Part shown: piece by piece, positions 62,936 through 64,000 of the stretch
Layout of the letters: each line of letters opens with the position of its first letter
Numbering within the stretch: the first letter of the stretch is position 1
From: Nesterenkonia xinjiangensis
GTDB lineage: Bacteria; Actinomycetota; Actinomycetes; Actinomycetales; Micrococcaceae
Reading direction: 5' to 3'
Length of the DNA: 64,000 nucleotides
Assembly: GCF_013410745.1 (NCBI RefSeq)
Contig: NZ_JACCFY010000001.1
Coordinates: 3,348,001-3,412,000 of the forward strand
Position numbers and translations under genes: made by a program
Notes under the pieces: generated by a model
Told to the model about the DNA's origin: nothing
Database searches by the model: none
The model's input: only the letters and a program-made list of their open reading frames with translations

Positions 62936-63859
62936 GTGTTTCCCTTCACTGCCGTGCTCGGCCAGGACGCGTTGAAGAACTGTCTCGTCCTCAACGCCGT
63001 GGACCCCGCCATCGGCGGCGTCCTCGCCCTCGGAGACCGGGGGACGGCGAAGACCACCACCATCAGAGCCCTGGGCGATCTCCTCCGCCACCACGAGATC
63101 GACATGCCGGTGGCGGAGATGCCCCTCGGCGCCACCGAGGATCGCGTGCTCGGCAGCCTGGACGTGGACAAGGCGCTGCGGGGAGAGATCGTCTTCGCTC
63201 CCGGGATCCTCAGCGACGCCCATGGTGGCTTCCTCTACATCGATGAGGTCAACCTCCTCGACGACTTCCTGGTGGACGTTCTGCTCGACGTCTCGGCCTC
63301 AGGGGTCAACCGGGTGGAGCGGGACGGCCTCAGCCACACCCATCCGGCCCGGTTCGTGCTGGTGGGCAGCGGCAATCCCGAGGAGGGTCAGCTGCGCCCT
63401 CAGCTGGAGGACCGCTTCGGCCTGGCCACCGATGTCCGCACCATCACGGACCCGGCGCTGCGGGTCGAGATCGTGCGCCGCCGGCTGGAGCACGACGCCG
63501 ACCCGGAGGCCTTCGCCCGAGGCTGGCAGGGCCGCCAGACCCAGCTCGCGGACCGGATCCTCTCCGCCCGGGCACGCCTGGGAGCCGTGGCGCTCCCGGA
63601 CTCGATGCTGGACCGGATCGTCGACGTCTGCGTGGAGTCGGGTGCCGTCGGACATCGTGCTGACCTGGTGCTGGCGCGCAGCGCGCGAGCTCTGGCGGCG
63701 CTGGCCGGCCGTGACGAGGTCACCCCCACCGATGTCGCCTTCGCCGCCGTGCCCGCACTGCAGCACCGCACCCCCTCCCGCCCCGGGGACCGCAGCACCA
63801 CACCGGCCGCCCGGGTGAAGCTCAGCGCCGCCCGCGTGCTCAGACTTCGCGCTGCATGA
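62936..63859 (+). CDS. Magnesium-chelatase-like AAA ATPase subunit (ChlI/BchI type)
   Basis: An AAA+ ATPase of 307 residues starting at a GTG with no ribosome site. It has N-terminal FTAVLGQDALKNCLVLNAVD, Walker A GDRGTAKTTTIRAL, a Walker B-containing GGFLYIDEVNLLDDFLVD, HPARFVLVGSGNPEEGQLRP with sensor 1, and LEDRFGLATDV. The I-subunit insertion loops are present. Actinobacterial I/D pairs of this kind may serve cobalt or other metal chelation with a CobN-like subunit. Its stop overlaps the next start by four bases (ATGA), so the two subunits are coupled. Chlorophyll synthesis is not implied. Confidence 0.85.
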   Translation: MFPFTAVLGQDALKNCLVLNAVDPAIGGVLALGDRGTAKTTTIRALGDLLRHHEIDMPVAEMPLGATEDRVLGSLDVDKALRGEIVFAPGILSDAHGGFLYIDEVNLLDDFLVDVLLDVSASGVNRVERDGLSHTHPARFVLVGSGNPEEGQLRPQLEDRFGLATDVRTITDPALRVEIVRRRLEHDADPEAFARGWQGRQTQLADRILSARARLGAVALPDSMLDRIVDVCVESGAVGHRADLVLARSARALAALAGRDEVTPTDVAFAAVPALQHRTPSRPGDRSTTPAARVKLSAARVLRLRAA

Positions 63860-64000
63860 GGGGCCAAGCCCTCCCCGGAGACCCCCGACGTCTCCAGCGG
63901 CGCCCGGATCGAATCACGTCGCTGGCCTCGGCACTGGGCGGAGACGCGCTCCCGGCCATCGAGGTGCCGCTGCAGCTGGTGATGACGGCGTGGGAGGCTG
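63856..64000 (+). CDS. Probable chelatase D-type subunit, 5' part only (truncated by window end)
   Basis: The frame opens at an ATG overlapping the preceding stop and remains open for 48 codons to the window edge. It begins MRGQALPGDPRRLQRR and continues with ITSLASALGGDALPAIEVPL. The visible residues are not diagnostic. Adjacency to the I-type subunit suggests a VWA-containing D-type partner. Confidence 0.6.
   Translation, partial: MRGQALPGDPRRLQRRPDRITSLASALGGDALPAIEVPLQLVMTAWEA

Overview
The window is one contiguous stretch of high-GC actinobacterial chromosome. Gene content and order point to the Micrococcales, most likely a Micrococcaceae genus such as Nesterenkonia, Arthrobacter or a relative. 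The indicators are an MshA-type mycothiol glycosyltransferase, a PAC2 protein, DUF4191, DUF4192, DUF2079 and DUF7455 proteins, a SucB-type E2 with two lipoyl domains, the long form of GAPDH, frequent GTG starts and many TAGNNT -10 motifs. I see no insertion sequence, prophage, CRISPR array or rRNA operon. Almost all genes look intact and chromosomal. The taxonomic call is inference, not a database result.

Layout. 1-8,118: error-prone polymerase dnaE2, then an alcohol/aldehyde oxidation locus made of DUF779, an acetaldehyde dehydrogenase, a GAF-domain regulator and a zinc alcohol dehydrogenase. Two exact TGTGA-N6-TCACA (CRP/GlxR-type) sites lie in this locus. 8,266-14,156: a VOC protein, heme o synthase ctaB, topoisomerase subunit parE, a small DUF7455 zinc-ribbon-like protein and the principal sigma factor. 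14,507-17,158: DUF4192 and PAC2 proteins. 17,552-28,171: pepA, lpd, the 2-oxoacid dehydrogenase E2 gene, a membrane Ser/Thr kinase, lipB-lipA, DUF4191 and rpsD with a long structured leader. The E2, E3 and lipoate assembly genes form one functional group in which LipB and LipA modify the E2 lipoyl domains and Lpd reoxidises them. 28,407-32,478: alaS, ruvX and an unrecognised protein.

32,442-42,021 (minus strand): yebC-ruvC-ruvA-ruvB-yajC-secD-secF-relA, the classical actinobacterial recombination/secretion/stringent-response block. 42,131-47,569: an M3 peptidase facing thrS-HIT-pgsA. 47,730-53,926: an Fpg/Nei glycosylase, rpiB, an unusual single reading frame joining an OsmC domain to a group II truncated haemoglobin, a hypothetical protein, a TesB thioesterase and the MshA-like glycosyltransferase. 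54,116-58,357: a DUF2079 membrane protein, tRNA-Arg(TCT), ssb and ettA. 58,480-64,000: long-form GAPDH, RNase P RNA, an NfeD-like protein with a flotillin, and the start of a magnesium-chelatase-like AAA/D gene pair. That pair sits behind a leaderless promoter overlapped by a Fur-family-like palindrome.

The least ordinary items are the OsmC-globin fusion, the DUF779/ALDH/GAF/ADH module with paired CRP-like sites, the chelatase promoter palindrome, the rpsD leader and a 24-bp palindrome between parE and the DUF7455 gene. Start codons were chosen by ribosome-binding-site context and family N-termini. Several are uncertain and are marked.
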